Shown here: in pieces, positions 46,308-55,308 of the stretch
Layout: every line of letters starts with the position of its first letter
How positions within the stretch are numbered: the stretch's first letter is position 1
Made by a program: the position numbers and the translations under genes
DNA from: Ornithinibacillus bavariensis
GTDB taxonomy: Bacteria; Bacillota; Bacilli; Bacillales; Amphibacillaceae
DNA length: 64,000 nucleotides
Direction of reading: 5' to 3'
NCBI RefSeq assembly: GCF_018333235.1
Contig: NZ_BORP01000001.1
Coordinates: forward strand, 372,001 to 436,000
The notes under the pieces: model-generated
What the model was told of the DNA's origin: nothing
Databases searched by the model: none
What the model saw: only the letters and a program-made list of their open reading frames with translations

Positions 46308-47234
46308 TTAGATATGTGGAAACTTCTGTAAGGTAGATTTGTGTTTTAGTTCGATTCCCCTTGATAACATATAAAAAGAAAATAAGAGGAAAATAAAGGC
46401 AAGTAAAGGGAAGTATAAAATCCACTGAGAATCATACACAAAGGATCGCCATTGTCCAATTAAACCCGCCCAATCCCTACTAATGGAAATATATACTGGT
46501 GGGTCACCTCCACCTAAGCGAAATATGGTACCCCCAAGGAAAAGATTAAAAATGCCTAACTGTCCTATTAAGGTAAGAACTAAAATGATTTCTTTTACAA
46601 ACATGACAAGTAGTGTTCCTCTTAAATGTGGTAAAATATGCTTCCATAGAATACGTAATTTACCTGCGCCTAGTGCTTTAGTCGCTATAATAAATTGCTC
46701 TTTTCTTAGCTCACTTGTTTTACTATACGTAGCAGCATATACCCCAGGGAATCCTATAATAACCATTAAAAATGACTGTAATAATACTAACTCCATGACA
46801 GATAATGAGGAATTGATAGTTATACCAACAAGTAAAAAATAAACAATTAAAAAAGCAGGGATACTACCAAGTAGCCCGAATATTGACTGCTTTGTTTTTT
46901 TCTTCTCTTTGTTAGACAGCCCAAACCATATTCCAAGAGAACCACCAATTAAGATTCGTAAAAATGCAACCCCAATCCCTACAAACAAGGTATATTTCGC
47001 TCCATATAGTAGTAATGTCAGGATGTCATATCCCCATTGATCAGTCCCAAGAAGGTGCTTCTTCGAGGGAGGATAGGGGGAGGTGTAAAAGCCGAAATCA
47101 TCGGAGCTGTTATAATAATATCCTGTAGGCTCTACATAGTCCTTTTCATATGGGGCAAAAAATGGTCCAAAAATGGCAATGAGTATGAGGAAGCTGCATG
47201 CAATGATTCCTAGCCATAACCGCCAATTACCCAT
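46308..47234 (-). CDS. OppC/DppC-like ABC permease
   Basis: 308 residues. The N-terminal domain carries the OppC_N helix (GIIACSFLILIAIFGPFFA) and LGTDQWGYDILTLLLYGAKYTL. The EAA-type loop is STGKIRILWKHILPH-like (ATKALGAGKLRILWKHILPHL). About six membrane helices. Paired with the OppB-like gene, which it follows with an 8-base overlap. Neither an ATPase nor a substrate-binding protein gene lies nearby, so the rest of the importer is encoded elsewhere. ATG 47234 behind GGAGAGGG. Confidence 0.9.
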   Translation of the reverse strand: MGNWRLWLGIIACSFLILIAIFGPFFAPYEKDYVEPTGYYYNSSDDFGFYTSPYPPSKKHLLGTDQWGYDILTLLLYGAKYTLFVGIGVAFLRILIGGSLGIWFGLSNKEKKKTKQSIFGLLGSIPAFLIVYFLLVGITINSSLSVMELVLLQSFLMVIIGFPGVYAATYSKTSELRKEQFIIATKALGAGKLRILWKHILPHLRGTLLVMFVKEIILVLTLIGQLGIFNLFLGGTIFRLGGGDPPVYISISRDWAGLIGQWRSFVYDSQWILYFPLLAFIFLLFSFYMLSRGIELKHKSTLQKFPHI

Positions 47235-48090
47235 GTGCAAACACCCTCTCCATGATCAAAATGAGTAGCCTAAGCAACCAATAGATTAGTAAATAAAGCA
47301 GAACAAGTGAAAATAATGTATTTACAACAAGATTATATTGATACATTGTCCCACCAAATAACAATGTAGTAAGTCCTCTTACATTAAACAGATACTCCAC
47401 AATAAATAGATTGCTCATCATTATAGCGATAACTTTATGTAAATCTGCCTTTAAGTAAGGTAAGACATTACGAATGACATGGTGCATATAGATGTGCCGC
47501 TTTTTTAACCCTTTAGCTTTTGCAGATAAAATATAATCTTCAGCAAGCACATCGTACGTCCGCTCTGATAATGTGCGAATTAAGTAAATCGTAGGTATCA
47601 ATGTTAGTGTTATTAATGGCAGTAAAAAGGCATTTTCATCTGCGGAGCGGGAGGCAACTTTAGCTATCTTAAATCCAGTTGACTGATAGATAAATACAAC
47701 TCCAAGCTGTAAAAATAAGATTAAAATAAAGTCAGGTAAGGTACCAAGGAAACCGATGATGTCCTTCACCCACTCCCTTTTCGATTTACTGGACCACGCT
47801 GAAACTAGCATACTCATACAAATAGTAATAAAGCCAGAAAGGGTAAGATATTGTAGTGAAGTTAGAAAATAAGGAGGTAAATCGGCAAGAAGATTGTATG
47901 TTCCGCTTTTTCCAACCTGATAATGAAAGATTTCTCCGTTCCCTATACTGGCGACATAATCTTTGACGTAAAAGAGTATTACCTGGAAATCAATTACTAG
48001 ATTTCCTTCTGTAATAGTGATAGAAAATGGGATGGTAGCTAATAGGAAAATAAATGCCGCTACGCCAGCAATGGATAATGTAGTACGCAT
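47227..48090 (-). CDS. OppB/DppB-like ABC permease
   Basis: 287 residues with about six membrane helices. EAA-type loop AKGLKKRHIYMHHVIRNVLPYL near residue 195 and the C-terminal VEYLFNVRGLTTLLFGG are typical of peptide/nickel permeases. Start ATG 48090 behind GAGGAAG. First gene of the two-permease unit. Confidence 0.9.
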   Translation of the reverse strand: MRTTLSIAGVAAFIFLLATIPFSITITEGNLVIDFQVILFYVKDYVASIGNGEIFHYQVGKSGTYNLLADLPPYFLTSLQYLTLSGFITICMSMLVSAWSSKSKREWVKDIIGFLGTLPDFILILFLQLGVVFIYQSTGFKIAKVASRSADENAFLLPLITLTLIPTIYLIRTLSERTYDVLAEDYILSAKAKGLKKRHIYMHHVIRNVLPYLKADLHKVIAIMMSNLFIVEYLFNVRGLTTLLFGGTMYQYNLVVNTLFSLVLLYLLIYWLLRLLILIMERVFAHG

Positions 48091-48319
48091 AATCAATCTT
48101 CCTCGTTGAATTATTTTTATAGACTAAATAAAAATTATCACTAACGAAAAATTTGGTCAAGTCGTAATTGTTAAAAAATATATGCATTTATTTGGAATTT
48201 TATCTTTCTATTAGTTTTCGTTATAGCTTTTTAAAGAAACCCTTCATTAGTATGGTTAAATTTTAGGAAGTTAGGTCTTTATTAAGCTCAATGTGGATTT
48301 CTTATACGCAAGAAAGTCT

Positions 48320-48339
48320 TATATACTATAATGTATATA
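48320..48339 (+). promoter_or_regulatory. Palindrome overlapping the probable -10 of the SDR gene
   Basis: TATATAC-TATAAT-GTATATA: 7-bp arms around a perfect TATAAT (48327-48332). A repressor bound here would cover the -10. No good -35 is visible. Confidence 0.4.
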
Positions 48340-48395
48340 TTCTTAGCAATGCTTGTAAGCGTTGAGAAACTGGATAAAGATTGGGGGGAGTTTTC

Positions 48396-49223
48396 TTGAA
48401 AGTTGCATTGATTACGGGTGCAAATGGCGGGTTTGGGAAATTAATTACGATTGAGCTGATTCGTGCAGGGTATCATGTTATCGCGACAATGAGGAATAAG
48501 GAAAATGGCAGGGAGCTAGAGGAGAAGATTAATCTGCTCGAACGGGGAGAACGGCTAGAGTTAGTAGATATGGATGTGACAAATGAAGCACAAATCACAT
48601 CAGTTTCTGAGCTAGTAAGTCAAAAATACTCAAAATTAGATGTTTTAATAAACAATGCTGGTTATTCGCAAGGTGGTTTTATCACTGATTTACCTATGGA
48701 AGAATGGAAAAACCAATATGAAACGAATCTTGTTGGTTTGGTTCAAACTACGAAATACTTTTTACCCTTGTTGAGAAAATCTCCAAATGGGAAAATAATT
48801 AATCTTAGTAGTGTCAGTGGTTATTTTGGATTTCCAGGTATGGGGCCTTATTGTTCGTCAAAATTTGCTGTTGAAGGATTCAGTGAAAGTCTAAGGCTTG
48901 AGCTGCTTCCTGAAAATATTTACGTTTCATTGGTGGAGCCTGCCTCTTACAAAACAGGGATATGGGAAAAGGGTCTTGCCATAGGGGCATACATAAAGGA
49001 TGAGGATACGATAAAGAAAAAAGTATTTACGCTTGCACAACAGGCTTATCAAAATGCTAGTGACCATCCTGAAGAGGTTGCGCGACTTGCTCGAAAAATA
49101 TGCGAAACAAAGCACCCAAGACTACGCTATCCTATAGGGAAGGGTGCTAAGTCCTTATGGTTCGTTAAAAAATTTTTACCATGGCATGTTATAGAAAGGT
49201 TTGTATTGAAAAAATTACAATAA
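48396..49223 (+). CDS. Short-chain dehydrogenase/reductase
   Basis: Classical SDR, 275 residues. Rossmann motif ITGANGGFGK near residue 6, NNAG near residue 86, catalytic Ser in NLSSVSGYFG and YCSSK active-site Tyr/Lys near residue 153. NAD(P)-dependent oxidoreductase; substrate unknown. Translation starts at TTG 48396, six bases after GGGGGAG; an upstream TTG (48381) would lie before that site. Confidence 0.92.
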   Translation: MKVALITGANGGFGKLITIELIRAGYHVIATMRNKENGRELEEKINLLERGERLELVDMDVTNEAQITSVSELVSQKYSKLDVLINNAGYSQGGFITDLPMEEWKNQYETNLVGLVQTTKYFLPLLRKSPNGKIINLSSVSGYFGFPGMGPYCSSKFAVEGFSESLRLELLPENIYVSLVEPASYKTGIWEKGLAIGAYIKDEDTIKKKVFTLAQQAYQNASDHPEEVARLARKICETKHPRLRYPIGKGAKSLWFVKKFLPWHVIERFVLKKLQ

Positions 49224-49256
49224 ACAAAGTCGCAGTTAGATCCTGCGACTTTGTTA
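49224..49256. terminator. Bidirectional terminator between SDR and GNAT genes
   Basis: AACAAAGTCGCAG (49224-49236) and CTGCGACTTTGTT (49244-49256), a 13-bp stem. Confidence 0.85.
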
Positions 49257-49281
49257 AATTGGGAGAGATTATCGTATAAAA

Positions 49282-49722
49282 TTAATCAAGTACTTTTTCC
49301 ATTGTTGTATAAATATCACGAAATCCTAGTATACGATAAAGATTTTTTGCCAAATTATTTTCGAATACATTAAGCTGCACTCGTTTACATTTTTGTTTTC
49401 TAAAGTTATTCATTGCTGCATGACATAGTTTCTTCGCTATTCCCTTATTACGATGTGGAGGAAGGACATATAATTCTGGAATAATTCCGATTTCCTCATC
49501 TGTAAAAGGATCAAATGTTATCCCTACTCCAATCCAACCTAGAATCGTATCATTCTCATACCATATTAGATAATATCCACCATTTGAGAGAAAAAGTGAG
49601 TTAATTTGTTTAGCCTTTTCTAAATTTGTATCGAATAGTCCATTGGTTGACTCTATAAAAACCTGATGTGCATGTTTCAGTATTTCATTCGTTTCTTTTT
49701 TAGAAGCTCTGCGAATATACAT
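49282..49722 (-). CDS. GNAT acetyltransferase
   Basis: 146 residues; CoA-binding loop ELYVLPPHRNKGIAKKLCHAAM near residue 83 and NLAKNLYRILGF near residue 120. The substrate is unknown. ATG 49722 behind AAAGGAG. Confidence 0.9.
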   Translation of the reverse strand: MYIRRASKKETNEILKHAHQVFIESTNGLFDTNLEKAKQINSLFLSNGGYYLIWYENDTILGWIGVGITFDPFTDEEIGIIPELYVLPPHRNKGIAKKLCHAAMNNFRKQKCKRVQLNVFENNLAKNLYRILGFRDIYTTMEKVLD

Positions 49723-49868
49723 GATATAGCTCCTTTCGATTATTTAGTAATTCTATCCGTCTAGTCTATTAACCTTTTACTATTCTATGTCAGAAGTCCT
49801 AAATAGTTCTTTCATGCCTAAATACATAAAACATAGGATTCTATCCTTATCAGCATTCTAATTAAAGA

Positions 49869-49877
49869 CATATAGTA
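49869..49877 (+). promoter_or_regulatory. Sigma-K-like -10 of the second YjcZ gene
   Basis: CATATAGTA matches CATAnnnTA, 31 bp before the start codon. No clear -35 element is visible. Confidence 0.4.
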
Positions 49878-49907
49878 TTGTGTAATTAGTTAAGGAGGTG
49901 TAATAAA

Positions 49908-50012
49908 ATGAGTGGCGGTGGAGTTGGATACGGAGAAGGATTTGCGTTAGTAGTAGTTTTATTCATTCTGTTAATTATTGTTGGTACTGCTTATGTTGGA
50001 GGTGTGTATTAA
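49908..50012 (+). CDS. YjcZ-family sporulation mini-protein (34 aa), second copy
   Basis: Reads [20 protein letters not shown] then [14 protein letters not shown]. It has the same layout as the copy at 1921: glycine-rich start, a single membrane helix with [11 protein letters not shown] identical in both, glycine/tyrosine end. Strong AAGGAGGTG ribosome binding site. Likely spore-membrane associated; role unknown. Confidence 0.88.
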   Translation: MSGGGVGYGEGFALVVVLFILLIIVGTAYVGGVY

Positions 50013-50066
50013 TAGCAATTAATATTGTAGCTTAGGGAATACCTTTCATATTCAGAGAAGGACCCT

Positions 50067-50231
50067 ATGGTGAATACGGTTGGTATGGATAGAGTATTTG
50101 GTAGCCGTGGTTTAGGATTTGGAGCTGGTCTGAGGTTTTGCACGAAGAGTAGTGTTATTTTTATCCTTCTATTTTTTGTCAGTGGCGCTTTGAATAAGAT
50201 GCATTATCAATTATTAGAGATTTTGGATTAA
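50067..50231 (+). pseudogene. Possible decayed glycine/tyrosine-rich spore protein
   Basis: A 54-codon frame begins MVNTVGMDRVFGSRGLGFGAG and becomes unlike a real protein after 25 codons; an adjacent frame starts PYGEYGWYG and hits a stop. The weak ribosome binding site AGAAGGA precedes the ATG. It may be the remains of a coat/YjcZ-like gene. The rest of 50013-50290 contains nothing else I can support. Confidence 0.25.
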
Positions 50232-50290
50232 AAGCATGGTTTTCTCTACCATAATTTCATCTATTACCTTTAAATTCCTCTCTAATCATA

Positions 50291-50328
50291 AAGGAAGAGT
50301 AGCCTACTAGGTTACTCTTCTTAGTTTT
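50291..50328 (+). terminator. Hairpin after the YjcZ region
   Basis: AAGAGTAGCC (50295-50304) and GGTTACTCTT (50310-50319), then TTAGTTTTA. Confidence 0.6.
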
Positions 50329-50391
50329 ATCAGCTTTATGGGAAAAAATAGATCCAAAAAGATTTGGATCTGACAATGAGGAGGAAGTCTA

Positions 50392-50625
50392 TTATCTTTT
50401 TATAAAACGAGAAACCATAGGGCTAATTTGGGAATAAATATCATTAATTTGTTTCACAGTAGTATGAACCTTTGTTAAGTCAAGGTTCCCATCGTTATCC
50501 CGAAACATAGCAAGTACATTGCTCGTCGTGTTCGGTTGTCTTCTTTGTTCATTTCGCGGTACAAATCTTGGACGACTAGGTGGCATCGGTCGCCTTCCTG
50601 GGACTATTGGAAGCATGCTGAACAC
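50392..50625 (-). CDS. YppG-like small protein
   Basis: 77 residues: proline/arginine-rich N-terminus (PIVPGRRPMPPSRPRFVPR) and a conserved C-terminal module (NVLAMFRDNDGNLDLTKVHTTVKQINDIYSQISPMVSRFI), the layout of the YppG family found in spore-formers. Strong AGGAGGTG site. Role unknown, spore-associated by analogy. Confidence 0.7.
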   Translation of the reverse strand: MFSMLPIVPGRRPMPPSRPRFVPRNEQRRQPNTTSNVLAMFRDNDGNLDLTKVHTTVKQINDIYSQISPMVSRFIKR

Positions 50626-50680
50626 CTCCTATTTCATAATGTTTCATTAGGAGAGTTTTTCGTACTAGAATGCTTAACGA

Positions 50681-50929
50681 TTACCAGAAGAAGAAAGGAA
50701 GTAATGCTATAGAAGTTATAGCACCTAAGGCTAGCCCATAACCAAATCCACCAAAAAATCCATATCCATAGCCACCTAAATTTCTAGCACCATCTATAGG
50801 ACGTAAATATACCCTTCTTCCATCAACACGATGAATGATTCCGCGATGAACCCTACCATCACGGGTTACAATTTTGACAGCTCTTCCTCTATAACGATTA
50901 CAGAGACCATGATAATATTCTACAGACAA
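50681..50929 (-). CDS. Hypothetical LSm-like, glycine-rich membrane-tailed protein (82 aa)
   Basis: The N-terminal half contains AVKIVTRDGRVHRGIIHRVDGRRVYLRP, which reads like an Sm-barrel strand pattern. It is followed by a Gly/Tyr/Phe-rich stretch (GGYGYGFFGGFGYGLALG) and a hydrophobic tail (AITSIALLPFFFW). TTG 50929 is chosen, eight bases after GGAGG. The glycine-rich tail resembles the spore mini-proteins nearby. Not assigned to a family. Confidence 0.65.
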   Translation of the reverse strand: MSVEYYHGLCNRYRGRAVKIVTRDGRVHRGIIHRVDGRRVYLRPIDGARNLGGYGYGFFGGFGYGLALGAITSIALLPFFFW

Positions 50930-51071
50930 ATGATACACCTCCATTAAACTTTACTTCATCATATGAAGCTAGTTAAAAATGGAAATGGACAAATGTATTA
51001 GGGTAATAGTGGAATATGAAAATGGTGCTAGTCAATAAAAGTGACTATTCCTAGTAGTGCCCAGACGCCTA

Positions 51072-52520
51072 TTATTTGACCTCATATTGCCCCATCATTC
51101 CAGCATCCTCGTGTTCGAGAATATGACAGTGATACATAAAAATTCCTTTATTCTTAAAACTAGTAATGATGCGTACGGTTTCGCCCGGCTGTATAAGTAT
51201 AGTATCCTTCCAACCAGTCTCATTTTCTGGTGGTTTTTCTCCGTCTCGATCAATTACTTGAAATTGGACACCATGTAAATGAAAGGGGTGGGCCATACCG
51301 CCTTTGATACCAGTTCGTTGATTAGTAACTTCCCATATTTCCGTATCATTCCATTTTACTTCTTCATCAATACGGGTCATATCCATTGTTTTATCATTAA
51401 TGGTAAGAGTTGCCCCAACACCTGACATTACAAATTGTCTTGTCTTTACAGCATTATTTGGATCATAGTGAGAAATCTTTGCTAATTGAGTTGGAATCTC
51501 GTTAACTCCCGACTCTTTATTCGTCACAACAAATTCCATTAATTCGATTTTGGCATCGGTTGACACATCAACAAGACTTACCGTATCTCCGGTTTTAAAT
51601 TTGGAAAAGTCTACAAGTACTTCAGCTCGCTCTGCAGGGCTTTGACGAAGAGTAGTCATTTCCACTGGCTCTTCCAATAATCCTCCATCACTAGCTATTT
51701 GATAAAATTCACTTCGATTACTTAGCTCAAAATGATAGGTTCTACCATTAGAACCGTTTAGAAGTCGAAGTCGAACAATTCCTTTTGGAACTTCAAGATA
51801 TGGTTTAATAGCACCGTTTACCAAATAGGTGTCTCCGTAAAGTCCCATCATAACATCATTCATCCCAGGATCATATTCCATGCTTCCAGAAGCATCTAGT
51901 TGTCTATCTTGAATAATTATCGGGAAATCGTTCACGCCATATTCCTTAGGTATGGCAAGCTGGTCTGAATTTTCATCTTCAATATATATAAGTCCAGCTA
52001 AACCTTCATAAACCTGCTTAGCGGTCTTTTCCATCATATGCGGATGGTACCAAAGTGTAGCAGCTGGTTGATTAATTGTAAATTCCGGCTCCCATCGTTC
52101 ACCTGGTTTAATTCCAGAATGTGGACCACCGTCCATTTCGCCGTCTACTCGAAGCCCATGCAGATGAAGTGTGGTGGCTTCGTCAAGATCATTTTTCATT
52201 TTGACTTTAACCTTTTCACCTTCTCGAACTCGAAGCACTGGGCCAAGATAGTTTCCATTATAGCCTAGTGTATGTGATTCCACTCCGTCCAAGATTTCAA
52301 GCTTTCCTTTTTGTGCTGTCAAATGGAATTCAGCTTGATTTGGGTCTGGATTTAAATCCTCTAGTAGTGGAGGAAGAGGTAAGGCTTTCCTTGCTGCTAA
52401 TTCAGAAATATCCGTTGTTTTTTCGGATGCTGTATCATTTAAAAAGATAAATTTAATAAGAAAAAAAGCACCGATTACTACCAGTACTATGGTTCCACCA
52501 AAGAGGAAAAGCTTTTTCAT
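51072..52520 (-). CDS. Membrane-anchored multicopper oxidase
   Basis: Extracytoplasmic oxidase of the CueO/laccase class, 482 residues. A hydrophobic anchor (LFLFGGTIVLVVIGAFFLI) is followed by cupredoxin domains. All four copper motifs are intact: LHLHGLRVDG, WYHPHMM, HPFHLHGVQF and MYHCHILEHEDAGMM (type 1 Cys, His and Met). Oxidises cuprous copper or phenolic compounds with reduction of oxygen; cellular role not established. Copper tolerance or coat pigment are options. ATG 52520 is chosen. Confidence 0.93.
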   Translation of the reverse strand: MKKLFLFGGTIVLVVIGAFFLIKFIFLNDTASEKTTDISELAARKALPLPPLLEDLNPDPNQAEFHLTAQKGKLEILDGVESHTLGYNGNYLGPVLRVREGEKVKVKMKNDLDEATTLHLHGLRVDGEMDGGPHSGIKPGERWEPEFTINQPAATLWYHPHMMEKTAKQVYEGLAGLIYIEDENSDQLAIPKEYGVNDFPIIIQDRQLDASGSMEYDPGMNDVMMGLYGDTYLVNGAIKPYLEVPKGIVRLRLLNGSNGRTYHFELSNRSEFYQIASDGGLLEEPVEMTTLRQSPAERAEVLVDFSKFKTGDTVSLVDVSTDAKIELMEFVVTNKESGVNEIPTQLAKISHYDPNNAVKTRQFVMSGVGATLTINDKTMDMTRIDEEVKWNDTEIWEVTNQRTGIKGGMAHPFHLHGVQFQVIDRDGEKPPENETGWKDTILIQPGETVRIITSFKNKGIFMYHCHILEHEDAGMMGQYEVK

Positions 52521-52646
52521 CAATAACAATCTCCAATCTAAACGAAATAAGTGACTCTACCAAACACTTATCTTCTATTTTACGTTGAAATTTACAAATT
52601 TGATGGACATTTTCTAAACGTTTTTTGACAATCTATGGCTATTCCT

Positions 52647-52662
52647 TGTGAAAAATATCACA
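52647..52662. promoter_or_regulatory. Consensus FNR/CRP-type binding site
   Basis: TGTGA-AAAATA-TCACA, a perfect TGTGA-N6-TCACA palindrome. This is the recognition site of Bacillus FNR, and an fnr gene with intact cluster cysteines lies 400 bp away. It is located between the multicopper oxidase start and the remnant at 52703. Confidence 0.8.
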
Positions 52663-52702
52663 CCTACTGTGATAGAAAGCTCTACAAATTGATATTTATG
52701 AG

Positions 52703-52863
52703 ATGGGTAATCAAATGCTTGTATTTACTGGTGGGAATCCAATTGAGCGCCCAGATGTCTTCTATATAGTTGAAGATGCGATTAGGAGGTTTTAAGTGTA
52801 TCAATAATTGGCAGAGCAGAAGACACTCGGATCGATATCTTTGTTTATAAACTTTTGGAGTAG
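52703..52863 (+). pseudogene. Decayed gene downstream of the FNR site
   Basis: A 30-codon frame MGNQMLVFTGGNPIERPDVF...VEDAIRRF ends at TAA 52793. A second frame with protein-like content (SIIGRAEDTRIDIFVYKLLE) continues to TAG 52861 after a frameshift. No complete gene fits. Probably the end piece of a formerly FNR-controlled protein. Unrecognised. The rest of 52530-53040 is otherwise empty. Confidence 0.5.
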
Positions 52864-53040
52864 TAATTTTTTTTATTTAGAATTTATTTGTTGATAGAGT
52901 TGGGGAGTACACCAATAAAATAGACGCCAGGTGACACGGGATAATTGATAGATTACGTGGATACCTGGCATCTATAGTATTGGAAAGAATAATAGTTAAC
53001 GATTACTAGTTTTACTTTTACAATTCCTGTATTTTACTAT

Positions 53041-53766
53041 TTAGTTAATGTTACAGATCTCTATAGGACATCCTTCACAGCCGATTTCACTTTTAAGATA
53101 ATCGATGTCTCTAACTAAAATTTTACCCGTTTTATCAATAGAAATAACATCTAACTTTCTTAAATCGACAAGCATACGATTAACGCTTTCCCGGGTAGCT
53201 GCACAGAAATTAGCTAATTCTTGATTAGTAAGGGCTACATCAATCAATGTGCCTTCATCCTGTTCAAGACCATAGCTATTTGCTAAACGGATTAAGGTTG
53301 AATATAGTGCACCTTTTTTTCCGTTTAGTAGTAAATCTCTTATCTTTGAATGGGACTTACGCATATGGATACTGGTCCACCTCATATATTCAAAGGTTAA
53401 CATTGGATTTGAAAGTAGACTTTCTTCAAGCTCATCTTTATTAATGACAAGGACCTCACCAGGAGCGAGTACTTTTGCACTTAATAAATAGTTAGGATCA
53501 TCACTAAATAAGGAAAGTTCGCCAACTAAATCATCATGGCTACATATTCGGAGGATTAACTCTTTTCCATCGGCAGTTAACTTTGAGACTTGAACAAGTC
53601 CAGAATTAACCATATAAATCTCGTTGGCATCTAAACCTTCATGGAAAAGATAGGTACCTTTATATATTTTTATTATTGTACCTATTGAACTTAAAAGCTC
53701 TCTTAATTCAGTAGAAATTTTCTGATGTGTACTGTTACGAGATCCTAACATGAGATCAGACAGCAT
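53041..53766 (-). CDS. fnr: Anaerobic regulator FNR (Crp/Fnr family, 4Fe-4S)
   Basis: Oxygen-sensing transcription activator, 241 residues. Cyclic-nucleotide-type sensor barrel (GTYLFHEGLDANEIYMVNSGLVQVSK), dimer helix, and Crp-type HTH (LTNQELANFCAATRESVNRMLVDL). The C-terminal extension GCEGCPIEICN holds Cys230, Cys233 and Cys238, the same spacing as the cluster ligands of B. subtilis FNR. ATG 53766 is nine bases after AAGGAG; an upstream ATG touches that site. Confidence 0.93.
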   Translation of the reverse strand: MLSDLMLGSRNSTHQKISTELRELLSSIGTIIKIYKGTYLFHEGLDANEIYMVNSGLVQVSKLTADGKELILRICSHDDLVGELSLFSDDPNYLLSAKVLAPGEVLVINKDELEESLLSNPMLTFEYMRWTSIHMRKSHSKIRDLLLNGKKGALYSTLIRLANSYGLEQDEGTLIDVALTNQELANFCAATRESVNRMLVDLRKLDVISIDKTGKILVRDIDYLKSEIGCEGCPIEICNIN

Positions 53767-54067
53767 CGTAAACATCTCCTTCCTCTTGTGATTACCTTAG
53801 CTTTCTTTATTCTTAGTTTAGCACGGGAATAGATATTACTTTTGTCCTGCTCGTTACGATATTGTGAAATATGTTCATACTAAATAATACTGATTTTAAA
53901 AGGGTAATGGTGAAAGGGAATTCTATGTAAAGAGTATCAATAGGGTAATGTCATTAGGAATTACTAATTCTTATATTTAAGTTAAAGTAACTTTATTAAA
54001 AAAGATTTGTTTTCTAGTAATCTGAATTATGCTAAGATTTTCCATATAACATAGATAAGGGGACGAA

Positions 54068-54622
54068 ATGATGACCACTATTTATTTCGTAAGACATGCT
54101 CATTCCATATATACCCCCGACGAACTAGGTAGACCACTGTCCGCTAAGGGATTAAAAGATGCAAAGCACATAACAGAACTTCTAAGAGAAAAAGATATTG
54201 ACCTTGTATATTCAAGTCCCTATAAGCGAGCAATTCAAACAGTTCATGGAATTGCTCAGCATATTAGTAAACATATTATATTGGAAGATAATTTTAAGGA
54301 ACGAAGACTATCGGTAGATCCTGTGGAAGACTTTCAAGCAGCTATCGAAAGGGTTTGGCACGATGATTCCTTCTCCTTTCCGGGTGGCGAATCCAATCGA
54401 GACGCTCAAAAAAGAGGATGTAAAGCATTAAAAAACATACTTGCCGAAAATGAGAGAAAAAACATTGTAATAGGTACTCATGGCAATATTATGGTACTAA
54501 TGATGAGCTATTTTGACAAAACGTATGGATATCAGTTTTGGAGAACGCTAGAGATGCCAGATATTTATAAGCTTGTTTTTAAAAATTTTAGTTTAATCGA
54601 TGTTCAACGCATATGGAAGTAG
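54068..54622 (+). CDS. Histidine phosphatase superfamily protein
   Basis: Phosphoglycerate-mutase-like phosphatase, 184 residues. The RHAHS catalytic motif lies at residues 9-13 (phosphohistidine intermediate), with YSSPYKRAIQTVHGI near residue 56, and the second His in VIGTHGNIMV near residue 138. Broad-specificity phosphatase activity is probable, substrate unknown. The stop overlaps the start of the longest upstream frame of the next gene; the two are adjacent in one direction. Confidence 0.9.
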   Translation: MMTTIYFVRHAHSIYTPDELGRPLSAKGLKDAKHITELLREKDIDLVYSSPYKRAIQTVHGIAQHISKHIILEDNFKERRLSVDPVEDFQAAIERVWHDDSFSFPGGESNRDAQKRGCKALKNILAENERKNIVIGTHGNIMVLMMSYFDKTYGYQFWRTLEMPDIYKLVFKNFSLIDVQRIWK

Positions 54623-54665
54623 TTTACGTATTTTGAAATTATACGAAATAAAGGGGACAGAAATT

Positions 54666-55253
54666 ATGCAGATAAGGACATATCAACCAGATGATGAAAA
54701 GGGATGGGTGCGCTGCAGAGTATTGGCATTTTTAGATACTGCATATTTTGATAATGTTTTGAAACAAAAGGAAGCGTATGATCATTCCGCAATTGAACTT
54801 GTTGCAGTAGAGGATAATCAAATCGTTGGATTATTAGATATAGAGTATGAGAAGGAAGAGCGCACAATTTGTTCAAGAGGATCGGGTCTTGGTGGTATGA
54901 TATGGCATATTGCTGTGCATCCCGATTATCGTCGTAAAGGCATTGCTTCAGAGCTTCTAAAGAAAGGGGAAGAAATTGCAAAAGAAAAGCAGCTTAACCG
55001 CTTGGAAGCATGGACACGAGATGATGATTGGGTCAACGCTTGGTATAAGAAGAGCGGATTTAATAAGGTTGATTCTTATTTGCATGTATATTTGGAGGGA
55101 AATGAAGAGCTAAGTGGACATATAAAATACACGGTTCCCGAGCTATTTCCAGTCGTAACATTTGCACATTATGTGGGTGAGAATAAAGAACAGATAATGA
55201 AAAAGTTTAACCGCGTTCATGAATGTGTTTGTTATGAGAAGGTGCTTGTCTAG
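54666..55253 (+). CDS. GNAT acetyltransferase
   Basis: 195 residues; CoA loop HIAVHPDYRRKGIASELLKKG near residue 78 and WYKKSGF near residue 122. ATG 54666 behind AAGGGGACAG. Possibly co-transcribed with the upstream phosphatase (43 bp apart). Substrate unknown. Confidence 0.9.
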   Translation: MQIRTYQPDDEKGWVRCRVLAFLDTAYFDNVLKQKEAYDHSAIELVAVEDNQIVGLLDIEYEKEERTICSRGSGLGGMIWHIAVHPDYRRKGIASELLKKGEEIAKEKQLNRLEAWTRDDDWVNAWYKKSGFNKVDSYLHVYLEGNEELSGHIKYTVPELFPVVTFAHYVGENKEQIMKKFNRVHECVCYEKVLV

Positions 55254-55308
55254 TATCATTTTTTGGAGGTTACAATAAGCAAATACAACAACCCATGTTG
55301 ATGGAATT

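Noticed and set aside
53860-53890. FNR-type half site (TGTGA) upstream of fnr itself
   Set aside because: The second half does not match TCACA at the right distance, so autoregulation cannot be claimed.
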